From NCBI RefSeq assembly GCF_009687865.1, contig NZ_BLAE01000026.1, positions 15,793 to 79,792 on the forward strand: a stretch of 64,000 nt of DNA, given 5' to 3'. The position numbers and the translations under genes are program-made. Positions 33,496-43,550 of the stretch are shown here, piece after piece. How positions within the stretch are numbered: position 1 is the first letter of the stretch; every line of letters starts with the position of its first letter. The notes under the pieces are model-generated. The model had not been told where the DNA came from, ran no database searches, and saw only the letters and a program-made list of their open reading frames with translations. Origin of the DNA: Acrocarpospora macrocephala. Its GTDB lineage: Bacteria > Actinomycetota > Actinomycetes > Streptosporangiales > Streptosporangiaceae.

Positions 33496-34616
33496 CGCCG
33501 GCTCCGCTGGACCTCGATGCCGTCCGGGCGTGCCTGGAGCCGCCGGGGATGATGCTGCCGCGGGAGGCGTACACGAGCGACGAGGTCCTGGCGTGGGAAC
33601 GGCGCGTCGTCTTCGGCGGCGGCTGGGTGTGCGCGGGCCGGGCCAACACGCTCGCGCCCCGATCCCGGATGGCCGTGGCCGTCGGCGACGACTCGGTGCT
33701 GCTGGTCCGGGACGGCGACGGCACGCTGCGCGGCTTCTACAACGTCTGCCGCCACCGCGGCCACGAGCTGCTGCCCTGCGGGTCCAGCGCCACCGGCCGG
33801 TTCATCGCCTGCCCGTACCACAACTGGGTCTACGACCTGCGCGGCGACCTGCACAAGGTGCCCCGGGCCGAACCGCCCAAGCTCGGCCTGGTGCCGGTGC
33901 CGGTGGTCGAATGGCATGGGTTCGTGTTCGTGAACGCCTCCGGCGACGCGCCGCCCATCGGGGAGTATCTGGCCGGTCTCGAGGAGATCGTCGCCCCGTA
34001 CGGCATGGCGGGCCTGGAGGTCGCCGCCTCGCACGACTACGAGCTGGACGCCAACTGGAAGCTGGCCGTCGAGAACTACCACGAGTGCTATCACTGCCCG
34101 GCCATCCACCCCGAACTGTGCCGGGTCTCCCCGCCGGACAGCGGCGACAACTACCGCCCGGAGGGCCTGTGGGCCGGGGGCAGGATGGACCTGGTCGAAG
34201 GCGCGCAGACCATGTCCATGGACGGTTCCTCGGGGGCCGGGCCGCTGCCCGGGATCACCGGCGAGCGGCTGCGCATCGTGGAATACGTGCAGCTGTTCCC
34301 GAACCTGCTGCTCAGCATGCACCCCGACTACGTCATGACCCACGTGCTCGAACCGGTCAGCGGCGGCCGGACGAAGGTCACCTGCCAGTGGCTGTTCCCG
34401 CCGGGCACCACCGAGGTCGCCTACGCCGTGGACTTCTGGGACGTCACCAACCGCCAGGACTGGTCGGCCTGCGAGGGCGTGCAGCGCGGCGTCAACTCGC
34501 GCGGCTACCTGCCAGGCCCGTTCACCGTGGACGAGGACGTCACCTACCAGTGGATCGCCACCATGGCGACCGCGTATCTCACGGGCCGAGCTCCGGCCCT
34601 TCCCGAAAGGATCTGA
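33492..34616 (+). CDS. Rieske non-heme iron oxygenase, alpha subunit type
   Basis: A 374-residue oxygenase. The [2Fe-2S] ligands are C86-x-H88 (VCRHRGHELLPCG) and C107-x-x-H110 (CPYHNW). The mononuclear iron site is NYHECYHCPAIHPEL with His201 and His206 as ligands and a downstream acidic residue expected as the third. This C-Y-H-C-P-x-x-H-P-E-L form is shared with glycine betaine, carnitine and related quaternary-amine oxygenases. Electrons would come from a separate reductase, which is not in the window. The ATG overlaps the oxidoreductase stop; the next gene starts one base after its stop. It may demethylate or hydroxylate the imported solute. Confidence 0.87.
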   Translation: MTPAPLDLDAVRACLEPPGMMLPREAYTSDEVLAWERRVVFGGGWVCAGRANTLAPRSRMAVAVGDDSVLLVRDGDGTLRGFYNVCRHRGHELLPCGSSATGRFIACPYHNWVYDLRGDLHKVPRAEPPKLGLVPVPVVEWHGFVFVNASGDAPPIGEYLAGLEEIVAPYGMAGLEVAASHDYELDANWKLAVENYHECYHCPAIHPELCRVSPPDSGDNYRPEGLWAGGRMDLVEGAQTMSMDGSSGAGPLPGITGERLRIVEYVQLFPNLLLSMHPDYVMTHVLEPVSGGRTKVTCQWLFPPGTTEVAYAVDFWDVTNRQDWSACEGVQRGVNSRGYLPGPFTVDEDVTYQWIATMATAYLTGRAPALPERI

Positions 34617-34617
34617 C

Positions 34618-36018
34618 ATGTCTGTCGTCAGCGAGCCCTTGGTTCGCCCGGACAGCTTGGCACGACTGGACAGCATGATCGAGGACCAGGAAGCCGCCTT
34701 CCTGGCCCGCACCGGCGAATCCCGGCGCATCCGCCGGGACTGCGCCGACGTGCTGGCCGGCGGCGTCGCCTCCAACTGGCAGGACGCGCCCCCCGGCGCG
34801 GTGTGGATCTCGCACGGCTCCGGCTCCCGCGTCGTCGACGTGGACGGCACCTCCTACGTGGACCTGCACGGCGGCTTCGGCGTCGGCCTGGTCGGCCACG
34901 CCCACCCCGCCATCGTCGAGGCGGTCGGCGCGCGGGTCCGCAAGGGCACCCACTTCGCCCAGCCGACCGAGGACGCGGTCGTGGTCGCGCGGGCGCTGGC
35001 CCACCGGTTCGGCCTGCCGATGTGGCGGTTCGGCAACTCGGGCACCGAGGCCACCATGGACGCGGTGCACCTGATGCGGGTGGCGACAGGACGCATGAAG
35101 ATCATCAAGGTGGAGGGCAGTTACCACGGCCACCACGACTCGGTGCAGGTGTCGGTCTACCCGTCGGCCGAGGACGCCGGGCCCGCCTTCCGGCCGCGTT
35201 CGGTGCGGCAGGGCCTGGCCGTGCCGCCGGACCTGGCCCGGCTGACGATCGTGGTGCCGTTCGGCGACCTGGAGGCGGTCGAGCGGGTGCTGATCGAGAA
35301 CCCGGGTGAGATCGCCGGGATGATCGTCGAACCGATCATGATGAACATCGGGCTGATCCCGCCGCCGGACGGTTACCTGGGGACGCTGAAGGCGCTGCTC
35401 AACCGGTACGGCGCCTACCTGGCCTTCGACGAGGTCAAGACCGGGCTCGCGGTGGCTCCCGGCGGGGCCGGCGAGCTGCTCGGCGTGGTGCCCGACCTGA
35501 TCTGCCTGGCCAAGGCGCTCGGCGGCGGGCTGCCCTGCGGCGCGATCGGCGGCACCCCCGAGCTGATGGGCCTGATCGCCGAGGGCGTCTACGAGCAGGT
35601 GGGCACCTTCAACGGCAACCCGCTCACGATGGCCGCGGCCAGGACGGTGCTGCTGGACGTGCTGGACGACGGCGCGTACCGGCACTTCGAACGGCTGCGG
35701 GCGATCATGTCCGAGGGCGCGGCGGCGATCCTGCGGGCGCACGGCCTGGCCGGATACGTGCAGTCGTTCGGCGCCAAGGGCGCGGTGATCTTCCACGACC
35801 GGCTGCTCCGCAACTACCGGGACTTCCTGGACTATCCCGACCAGTGGGGGCAGGCGCACTGGCTCTACCAGCACAACGGCGGGGTGTTCCTGCCGCCGTG
35901 GGGCAAGTGCGAGCAGTGGACGGTGTCGGTCCAGCACGGCGAGGACGACGCCAGAAGGTTCCTGGTGAATCTGGAGCGGATGGCCCGCGACTACGCGGGC
36001 AGCGCCGCCATCAGGTAG
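34618..36018 (+). CDS. Class III aminotransferase (glutamate-1-semialdehyde-aminomutase-like)
   Basis: A 466-residue PLP enzyme. DVDGTSYVDLHGGFGVGLVGHAHP is the family entry, FGNSGTEATMDAVHLMRVATGR holds the phosphate-binding turn, AYLAFDEVKTGL contains the Asp that contacts the pyridine nitrogen, and CLAKALGGGLPCGAIGG carries the Schiff-base lysine (Lys299). An AAAGGA ribosome site precedes ATG 34618. Last of three plus-strand genes, it probably removes an amino group from, or to, the product of the oxidoreductase and the oxygenase. It is not the haem-pathway enzyme: the context is catabolic and the sequence departs from HemL. The 3' end overlaps the antisense small gene at 35991. Confidence 0.85.
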   Translation: MSVVSEPLVRPDSLARLDSMIEDQEAAFLARTGESRRIRRDCADVLAGGVASNWQDAPPGAVWISHGSGSRVVDVDGTSYVDLHGGFGVGLVGHAHPAIVEAVGARVRKGTHFAQPTEDAVVVARALAHRFGLPMWRFGNSGTEATMDAVHLMRVATGRMKIIKVEGSYHGHHDSVQVSVYPSAEDAGPAFRPRSVRQGLAVPPDLARLTIVVPFGDLEAVERVLIENPGEIAGMIVEPIMMNIGLIPPPDGYLGTLKALLNRYGAYLAFDEVKTGLAVAPGGAGELLGVVPDLICLAKALGGGLPCGAIGGTPELMGLIAEGVYEQVGTFNGNPLTMAAARTVLLDVLDDGAYRHFERLRAIMSEGAAAILRAHGLAGYVQSFGAKGAVIFHDRLLRNYRDFLDYPDQWGQAHWLYQHNGGVFLPPWGKCEQWTVSVQHGEDDARRFLVNLERMARDYAGSAAIR

Positions 36019-36248
36019 GCGAGCCGGGCGGCGGCGTCCTCGACCGAGTCCACCGTGCCGAGACGGTAACCCCAGGAGGTGATGAAGGCGCCGCGCTCGG
36101 TGCAGGTGACCGTCTCGGTGAGGTTGTCGCTGAACCGGTTGCGGACCTGCACCCGGGGCGGGGCCGCGGTCATCACCCGGACCGAAAGATCGATGTGCTC
36201 CCGTGTCGCGGCAGCGAACCGCTCAAGGCAGGACAATGTGTCCAGCAT
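35991..36248 (-). CDS. Small protein linked to the XRE regulator
   Basis: An 85-residue protein beginning MLDTLSCLERFAAATREHIDL and ending EDAAARLAYLMAALPA. It has the look of the small uncharacterised proteins that follow DUF5753-type regulators in actinobacteria. The region ahead of it (36249-36319) carries TTGCAC, GTGCAA and CAATTG motifs, so it may have its own operator. Ends 28 bp inside the aminotransferase gene on the other strand. Function unknown. Confidence 0.5.
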   Translation of the reverse strand: MLDTLSCLERFAAATREHIDLSVRVMTAAPPRVQVRNRFSDNLTETVTCTERGAFITSWGYRLGTVDSVEDAAARLAYLMAALPA

Positions 36249-36319
36249 TGCACAATCACCTCCCGGTTAAGGGAAAAGGATTGCACGGCTGACTTCTACA
36301 GTGCAAGCAATTGTTGCCG

Positions 36320-37174
36320 CTAATCCACCGATTGTTTCGCGTAGTCGTCGGCGGCCCGCACCAGAACCGACCGTGCCTCCTCCCGGAAGGCGGCGACTTC
36401 GGCGAACTCCTCGAATGCGCGCGCGTAAAAGGCGATGTCGTCGGGGTCGCGGAGCAGGATGTCCTTGGTCCTGGTGGGCACCGCCACCAGCGCGTCGTTG
36501 TAGATCCAGAAGGCGTTGAGCAGGGCCGAGGGGAGCGGGGTGGTGAACGGCAGGATGCCGAACTCGACGTTGGGCAGGGTGGTGACGGCCAGTAACCGGT
36601 CGAGCTGGCCGCGCATCACGTCTATCGGGGCGAGCCGGTAGTAGAGCACCGACTCCGGGATGATGAAACGGAACGTGCGCGTGGGGTCGTAGAGGATCTC
36701 CTGGCGTTGCATGCGGACGCGGATGGCGGCGTCCACGTCGTCGGTGGCCTCGTACAGGCGGCGGACTTTGGCGAAGATGTGGCGGGCGTACTCGGAGGTC
36801 TGGAGCAGGCCGATCACCACCCCTGGCTCGAACGCCCGGAACGTCCGGGTTCGTGACTCTAAGTCACGAATGTCCTCCTGGAGTGCGGCGAGTCCGCTCT
36901 TGTGCCGCCCGCGCCAGGAGTCCTGCCGCTCCACCAGGCCGACCGCCTGCTGGATCAGCCCGTCCACCACCGCCGGTTCGGCCCGTACGGCCTGCGCCCA
37001 CACCACCACGTCGTCCTCGGTGGCGGTCTGCCGCGCGTTCTCGATCCTGGAGACCTTGGAGGGCTGCCAGCTGAGCCGTTCGGCGAGATCCTTGCCCGAC
37101 AGGTGCGCGCTTTCCCGCAATTGCCGCAGCTGCAACCCGAGATCGATCCGCGCCTGCTGGAACCCGCTCACCAA
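36320..37174 (-). CDS. XRE-family regulator with DUF5753 C-terminal domain
   Basis: A 284-residue regulator. The HTH is LGLQLRQLRESAHLSGKDLAERLSWQPSKVSRIENARQTATEDDV (residues about 12-55). The rest is DUF5753: FRAFEPGVVIGLLQTSEYARHIF, RMQRQEILYDPTRTFRFIIPESVLYYRL, VEFGILPF and DPDDIAFYARAFEEFAEVA. These regulators are abundant in Streptomyces relatives and are usually paired with small genes such as DUF397 proteins; here the small neighbours at 35991 and 37252 fill that place. CAATTG-rich sequence flanks the cassette. Confidence 0.88.
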   Translation of the reverse strand: MVSGFQQARIDLGLQLRQLRESAHLSGKDLAERLSWQPSKVSRIENARQTATEDDVVVWAQAVRAEPAVVDGLIQQAVGLVERQDSWRGRHKSGLAALQEDIRDLESRTRTFRAFEPGVVIGLLQTSEYARHIFAKVRRLYEATDDVDAAIRVRMQRQEILYDPTRTFRFIIPESVLYYRLAPIDVMRGQLDRLLAVTTLPNVEFGILPFTTPLPSALLNAFWIYNDALVAVPTRTKDILLRDPDDIAFYARAFEEFAEVAAFREEARSVLVRAADDYAKQSVD

Positions 37175-37251
37175 TAACCTCCGGCCGTAGTGCGCTCAAA
37201 GGTAGACGCGCGACCGCCGCTCAGACCATAGGGATCTCCCTAACAGTCCGA

Positions 37252-37458
37252 TCAACTCAGCACCCTTCTGGCGATCTCGACCAGCAGTTCCCGTGGAACC
37301 TCCACGGCGGTCTCCCCGTCGAGCACGTGCCGCAGATCGGCCCGCGCGTCCGCGTCCACCAGTTCGAGTCCCTGGACGACGATGGTGCCGCGGTCGGTCT
37401 CGTACAGTGAGGGGCAGGCCCCCGCCTCGGAGGTGGAGCCTAGAAATCGGAGTCGCAT
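37252..37458 (-). CDS. Small protein of the XRE cassette
   Basis: A 68-residue protein, MRLRFLGSTSEAGACPSLY, then TDRGTIVVQGLELVD and VEVPRELLVEIARRVL. The pattern of a short acidic protein with E-GxCP-x-LY-TDRG is common beside DUF5753 regulators and resembles DUF397-like partners. ATG 37458 has GGAAGGAC eight bases upstream; an upstream in-frame start at 37533 would add a Cys-rich but unlikely leader across the CAATTG repeats. Function unknown. Confidence 0.6.
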   Translation of the reverse strand: MRLRFLGSTSEAGACPSLYETDRGTIVVQGLELVDADARADLRHVLDGETAVEVPRELLVEIARRVLS

Positions 37459-37477
37459 GACGACGTCCTTCCCCGAA

Positions 37478-37502
37478 CAATTGCCGCAATTGCGGGCAAT
37501 TG
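37478..37502. promoter_or_regulatory. Triple CAATTG element upstream of the small XRE-cassette gene
   Basis: CAATTG occurs at 37478, 37487 and 37497, about one helical turn apart, flanked by GC-rich bases. Another CAATTG stands at 36307 in the region between the regulator's 3' end and the second small gene. CAATTG is self-complementary, which suits an XRE dimer. Binding is inference. Confidence 0.55.
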
Positions 37503-37542
37503 TAGGATGGCTCATGTTTCTGCGGTATGCCATTCAGAAAAC

Positions 37543-39240
37543 TCACAAACTGGGCAAAGGCACCCGAACTGCTCTTAGGCGTTCGCCCAGTGCTTTGGCC
37601 TGGGGGTCTAGTCGGGGGCTGGCGGCGACGCCTTGGCCGAGCAGGCCGTACACGACGAAGTTGAGGGCGAGCAGGTTGGGCAGGACGAAACGCTCGATGG
37701 GCCGGTCGCGGACCTCGGGCAGGAGTTCGCGCAGGCGCTCGACCGTGAGGTAGTCCGACAGCCAGGTGTACTGCTCCGGGCTGCGGACCCAGACGCCGAG
37801 GTTGGCGTCGCCGCCCTTGTCGCCGGAGCGGGCGCCGGCGATGCGGCCGAGCGGGACGGTCTCCTCGGTCACATCGGCGGGGAAAGGGAGCCCGGCGGTG
37901 GTCCACGGGCCGACATGGGTGCCGTACGGGAGCCCACTCGCGTGCGCTGTGGGGCGCTGCAGGGGTCGCGGGGGATCGTCGGGAGGGACCGGGATCTCCC
38001 GGCCGTCCAGCCACACCTGGACGTGGACCTTGTCTCTGGCGATCGTGGACGGCGTGTAGACGCCGTAGGCGGTGGCGTCGCCGGGCGGGGTGAGGCCGTA
38101 GAGGCCCGGGTAGGAGGCCAGGCCGGTTTCCACGACGGCGGCGGAGAACGCGCGCCCGGCCCGCTTCCGGTCGGGGTCCATGACGGTGATCCGGAGTAGG
38201 GCCGTCTCGGCGTCCAGCGGGGTGAGGTCCACGTGCGCCTGCTCGAAGGACTCCTTCGGCACTCTGGCCCAGATCGCCTTTTCCGCGAGCCGGGCTTTGG
38301 CGGCCAAGTCGAGGCCGGTGAGCACGAGCGTCATCGTGTTGCGGTAGCCGCCCAGCCGGTTGACGGCGACCTTGAGCGTCTCCGGCGGGGGTTCGCCGGT
38401 CACGCCGGTGACCAGGACGCGGTTGGGGCCGATCTGGGTGAGGCGGATGGTGTCGAAGCGGGCGGTCACGTCCGGCCCGAGGTAGCGCGGGGACGCGATC
38501 TCGTACAGCAGTTGCGCGGTGACCGTGCCGACGCTGACCAGGCCGCCGGTGCCCGGATGCTTGGTGATCACCGACGAGCCGTCGGGGCGCAGCTCGGCGA
38601 TGGGGAAGCCGCAGTCGGCCAGGTCGGGCACTTCCTCGAAGAAGGCGTAGTTGCCGCCGGTGGCCTGGCAGCCGCACTCGATGACGTGCCCGGCGACCAC
38701 GGAACCGGCGAGCGCGTCCAGGTCGCCGGGGCCCCAGCCGTGCCGCCACATGCCGGGCCCGGTGACCAGGGCGGCGTCGGTGACCCGCCCGGTCACCACC
38801 ACGTCCGCGCCCGCCGCCAGCGCCGCCGCGATCGGCCGCCCGCCCAGGTACGCGTTGGCGGTGACCGCCCCCTCCCCGGCCAGCTCCCGCACGTCATCCC
38901 CGGTGACGTGCGCGATCCGCAGCCCGTGAATGCCCAAACGGGTCGCCAGGTCGGCGACCGCCTGCGCGCACCCCGCCGGATCCAGCCCGCCAGCGTTGGA
39001 GACGATCTTGATGCCGCGCTCCTGGCAGCGCCCGAGCACCTGCTCCAGCTGCGTCAGGAAGGTCGGCGCATAACCTGGCCGACCTTTCAGCTGGTTCCCC
39101 GCCAGGATCAGCATGGTCAGCTCGGCCAGCCAGTCGCCGGTCAGGACGTCGATCGGGCCGCCCTCGACCATCTCCCGCGCGGCTGACAGCCGGTCGCCGT
39201 AGAAGCCGGAGCAGTTGGCGATGCGCAGTGGCGCGCTCAC
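37543..39240 (-). CDS. atuA: AtuA-family protein (DUF1446)
   Basis: A 565-residue member of the AtuA family named from acyclic terpene utilisation in Pseudomonas; the biochemical role is still unsettled. The N-terminal half has IANCSGFYGDRLSAAREMVEGGPIDVLTGDWLAELTM, IVSNAGGLDPAGCAQAV and ADVVVTGRVTDAALV; the C-terminal domain has GRIAGARSGDKGGDANLGVWV, both diagnostic. It starts GTG 39240, overlapping the enoyl-CoA hydratase stop as GTGA. Last gene of an operon with acyl-CoA carboxylase subunits. The symbol rests on family membership and context, not proof of terpene use; branched-chain acyl-CoA (leucine) breakdown is the alternative. Confidence 0.82.
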   Translation of the reverse strand: MSAPLRIANCSGFYGDRLSAAREMVEGGPIDVLTGDWLAELTMLILAGNQLKGRPGYAPTFLTQLEQVLGRCQERGIKIVSNAGGLDPAGCAQAVADLATRLGIHGLRIAHVTGDDVRELAGEGAVTANAYLGGRPIAAALAAGADVVVTGRVTDAALVTGPGMWRHGWGPGDLDALAGSVVAGHVIECGCQATGGNYAFFEEVPDLADCGFPIAELRPDGSSVITKHPGTGGLVSVGTVTAQLLYEIASPRYLGPDVTARFDTIRLTQIGPNRVLVTGVTGEPPPETLKVAVNRLGGYRNTMTLVLTGLDLAAKARLAEKAIWARVPKESFEQAHVDLTPLDAETALLRITVMDPDRKRAGRAFSAAVVETGLASYPGLYGLTPPGDATAYGVYTPSTIARDKVHVQVWLDGREIPVPPDDPPRPLQRPTAHASGLPYGTHVGPWTTAGLPFPADVTEETVPLGRIAGARSGDKGGDANLGVWVRSPEQYTWLSDYLTVERLRELLPEVRDRPIERFVLPNLLALNFVVYGLLGQGVAASPRLDPQAKALGERLRAVRVPLPSL

Positions 39241-40001
39241 TGAACGGCCCAGGACGGGGGCCGTTTCGTCAGGAACGCGCTCATGCCCTCGCGGGCTTCG
39301 GCCGAGGAGAACAGCTGGGCGGATCGGGCGGCCATCTCCGCGCCGCGCTCGGCGAGGGCGTGCCTGACCTGCTCGGTGACCAGGCGCTTGGATTCGGCCA
39401 GCCCCTGCGGCGAGCCCGCGCGCAGGCCCGCCAGGACGGTCTCGACGGCCGCGTCCAGCTCGTCGGCGGGTACGGCCTTTGTGAGCAGGCCGATCCGCTC
39501 CGCCTCCGGCGCGCCGAACGTCTCGCCGGTGAGGAAATAACGTCCGGCGGCGCGGGCGTCCAGGCGGGGCAGCAGGGTGAGGGAGATCATCGCCGGGCTC
39601 AGGCCGAGCCGCGCCTCGGTGAACGCGTAGTCGCCCCGGTCGTCGGCGATCACGATGTCGCACGCCCCGAGCAGGCCGAGCCCGCCCGCCCGCGCCTTCC
39701 CCGTCACCTTGGCGAGCACAGGCTTGGGCAACTCGACGATCAGCGTCAGCAGATCGATCAGACGCCGGCTGCCCGCGTCCATGCCCTCGGCGGCGGCCTC
39801 GCCCAGATCCGCGCCCGCGCAGAACACCGTGCCGGTGTGGGTCAGCAGCACCGCGCGCACGTCCTCGTCGGCGGTGGCGGCCTCCAGGTGGCCGGACAGC
39901 TCCTCGATCAGCTGCCGGGACAGGGCGTTGCGGTTGCGCGGTGAGTCGAGCGTGACCGTCGCGATGCCCCGGCTCGTCTCCAGGTGAACCACACTTTCCA
40001 T
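39237..40001 (-). CDS. Enoyl-CoA hydratase/isomerase family protein
   Basis: A 254-residue crotonase-fold protein. VFCAGADLGEAAAEG is the first oxyanion-hole region, ARAGGLGLLGACDIVIADD the second, and FTEARLGLSPAMISLTLLPRL supplies the helix. The catalytic-glutamate position of hydratases (TEARLGL) is kept as E, so hydratase activity is plausible; in this operon the natural step is hydration of a carboxylated enoyl-CoA such as 3-methylglutaconyl-CoA or isohexenylglutaconyl-CoA. It starts three bases after the carboxylase alpha stop and overlaps the AtuA start. Confidence 0.85.
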   Translation of the reverse strand: MESVVHLETSRGIATVTLDSPRNRNALSRQLIEELSGHLEAATADEDVRAVLLTHTGTVFCAGADLGEAAAEGMDAGSRRLIDLLTLIVELPKPVLAKVTGKARAGGLGLLGACDIVIADDRGDYAFTEARLGLSPAMISLTLLPRLDARAAGRYFLTGETFGAPEAERIGLLTKAVPADELDAAVETVLAGLRAGSPQGLAESKRLVTEQVRHALAERGAEMAARSAQLFSSAEAREGMSAFLTKRPPSWAVQ

Positions 40002-40004
40002 GCG

Positions 40005-41912
40005 CTACTCGCCCTTCTGGATGACCGCGAGCACGGTCCCGCCCTCGACATGATCGCCGGGGGCGACGTTCAGTTCCGCCACGACGCCCTCCGCCGGGGC
40101 GAGGATTCGATGTTCCATCTTCATGGCCTCCAGCACCACGACCGGCTGGCCCTGGGTCACGGGGTCGCCCGCTTTGACCTCGACGCGGAGGACCGTGCCC
40201 GGCATGGGGGCGGGCAACGATCCGGGCGCGGCCTTCTCGGCGGGTTCGGGGAGGCGGTCGACGGGCGTGAGCCGTACCGGGCCGAGGGGGGAGTCGACGA
40301 ACGTCGCGCCGGGGTAGGCGGCGATGTCGAACCTGCGGCGGACGCCGGCGGCGTCCAGGACGACGTGGGTGTCGTCGGCGCTGATCAGGCTGACGCCGGG
40401 GAGGGAGTGCAGACCGTCCCGGGTGAGGCGGTAGGTGATGGTCTGCTCGGTGAATTCGGTGCGCTGGGGTTTGGCGGGCACGTTGCGCCAGCCGCTCGGG
40501 AGGCCGCCCAGGACCTTGGCGGTGGCGCGGTTCGCGGCGGCCTGGGCCAGCGCCGCCGCCAGCGCGGAGACCCGGACCGCCTCGTGGCCGGCGAGCGGGG
40601 CGGTGAGGTCGTGGCGGTCCAGGAAGCCGGTGTCGATCGCGCCCGCCCGGAACTCGGGGTGGCGGAGCACGTTGACCAGCAGGTCGCGGTTGGTGGCGGG
40701 GCCGTGGATCCGGGCCCTGGCCAGGGCGGTGGCGAGGCGGCGGGCCGCAGCCTCGCGGGTGGGGGCGTAGCTGATGAGCTTGGCCAGCATCGGGTCGTAG
40801 TGGGTGCCGATCGCGGAGCCGTCGACCACGCCGGAGTCCAGGCGCAGGCCGCTGACGGTGAACTCGGACTCGACGCCGGGGATCTCGAAGCGGTGCAGCG
40901 GGCCGTTGCCGGGACGCCAGTCGTGGGCGGGATCCTCGGCGTACAGGCGGACCTCGATGGCGTGGCCGACCGGGCTCGGCGGCAGCCCGGGAAGGGTGGC
41001 CCCTTCGGCGATCTCGATCTGCAGGCGGACCAGGTCCACGCCGTACACGGATTCGGTGACCGGGTGCTCGACCTGGAGACGCGTATTGGTCTCCAGGAAG
41101 TAAAACCCTTCGTCGGCCAGCAGGAACTCCACCGTGCCCGCCCCGCGATAGCCGATCGCCCGGGCGGCGTTCACCGCCGCCTCGGCCAGCTCCTTGCGCA
41201 ACTCCGGGGTGACGGCGGGGGAGGGCGCCTCCTCGACGACCTTCTGGTGCCTGCGCTGGATCGAGCACTCACGCTCGCCGAGCGCCCAGATCGTGCCGTG
41301 CGCGTCGGCCAGGATCTGCACCTCGACGTGCCGCGCGCCCACCAGCAACCGTTCGACGAACACGTCGCCGTCCCCGAACGCGGCCTCCGCCTCCCGCCGG
41401 GCCGATTCGAGCGCCTCGGGCAACTCCGCCGGATCGTGCACGATCCGCATGCCACGCCCGCCACCCCCGGCCGACGCCTTGACGATGAAGGGACCGGCGT
41501 CCCCTTCGGACAGGCTGGGCAGCACGGGCACGCCCGCCTCGGCCATCAGCGCCTTGGCCTCGATCTTCGAGCCCATCGCCGCGATCGCCTCCGGCGGCGG
41601 ACCGATCCAGGTCAGCCCCGCCTCCAGCACCGCCCGCGCGAACGCGGCGTTCTCCGACAGGAACCCATACCCCGGATGTACGGCATCCGCCCCCGAAACC
41701 CGCGCCGCCTCCACCACCAGCCCGATGTCCAGGTACGCCTTCGGCGACCCGTCGCCCAGCAACACCGCGTGGTCGGCCTCGGCCACGTGCGGCGCGCCGG
41801 CGTCCGCATGGGTGAACACCGCGACGGTCTCGATGCCCAGGTCCCGGCAGGTACGGAACACCCGCCGCGCGATCTCGCCCCGATTGGCGACCAGAAGTCT
41901 CTGCACGGTCAT
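40005..41912 (-). CDS. Biotin-dependent acyl-CoA carboxylase alpha subunit (BC-BCCP)
   Basis: A 635-residue protein. LLVANRGEIARRVFRTCRDLG starts the biotin carboxylase domain, PFIVKASAGGGGRGMRIV is the ATP-grasp glycine loop, EAVNAARAIGYRGAGTVEF-like and FLETNTRLQVEHPVTESVYG the catalytic part, and VLEAMKMEHRIL near residue 597 carries the biotinyl lysine. The size and single-chain BC-BCCP build match methylcrotonyl-CoA or geranyl-CoA carboxylase alpha chains. It pairs with the carboxyltransferase gene five bases upstream. The enzyme carboxylates an acyl-CoA using bicarbonate and ATP; the acyl group cannot be told from the sequence. Confidence 0.9.
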   Translation of the reverse strand: MTVQRLLVANRGEIARRVFRTCRDLGIETVAVFTHADAGAPHVAEADHAVLLGDGSPKAYLDIGLVVEAARVSGADAVHPGYGFLSENAAFARAVLEAGLTWIGPPPEAIAAMGSKIEAKALMAEAGVPVLPSLSEGDAGPFIVKASAGGGGRGMRIVHDPAELPEALESARREAEAAFGDGDVFVERLLVGARHVEVQILADAHGTIWALGERECSIQRRHQKVVEEAPSPAVTPELRKELAEAAVNAARAIGYRGAGTVEFLLADEGFYFLETNTRLQVEHPVTESVYGVDLVRLQIEIAEGATLPGLPPSPVGHAIEVRLYAEDPAHDWRPGNGPLHRFEIPGVESEFTVSGLRLDSGVVDGSAIGTHYDPMLAKLISYAPTREAAARRLATALARARIHGPATNRDLLVNVLRHPEFRAGAIDTGFLDRHDLTAPLAGHEAVRVSALAAALAQAAANRATAKVLGGLPSGWRNVPAKPQRTEFTEQTITYRLTRDGLHSLPGVSLISADDTHVVLDAAGVRRRFDIAAYPGATFVDSPLGPVRLTPVDRLPEPAEKAAPGSLPAPMPGTVLRVEVKAGDPVTQGQPVVVLEAMKMEHRILAPAEGVVAELNVAPGDHVEGGTVLAVIQKGE

Positions 41913-41917
41913 GCGGC

Positions 41918-43513
<1,596 letters not shown>

Positions 43514-43550
43514 GAACCCTCCCCTCGTGCGATCTATATTGTGACCGGCC

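Noticed and set aside
31873-36018. The CrtI/Rieske/aminotransferase genes as a carotenoid or other secondary-metabolite cluster
   Set aside because: No prenyl transferase, phytoene synthase, PKS or NRPS gene is near; the divergent importer points to catabolism.
34618-36018. Aminotransferase as hemL of haem biosynthesis
   Set aside because: Context is a catabolic cluster and no other haem gene is nearby; family similarity alone is not enough.
37543-41268. One very long minus-strand frame that could be read as a single 1241-residue protein
   Set aside because: Only its last 565 residues (AtuA) are in the coding frame; the first part is antiframe to the carboxylase and hydratase genes, which have strong motifs and overlaps of their own.
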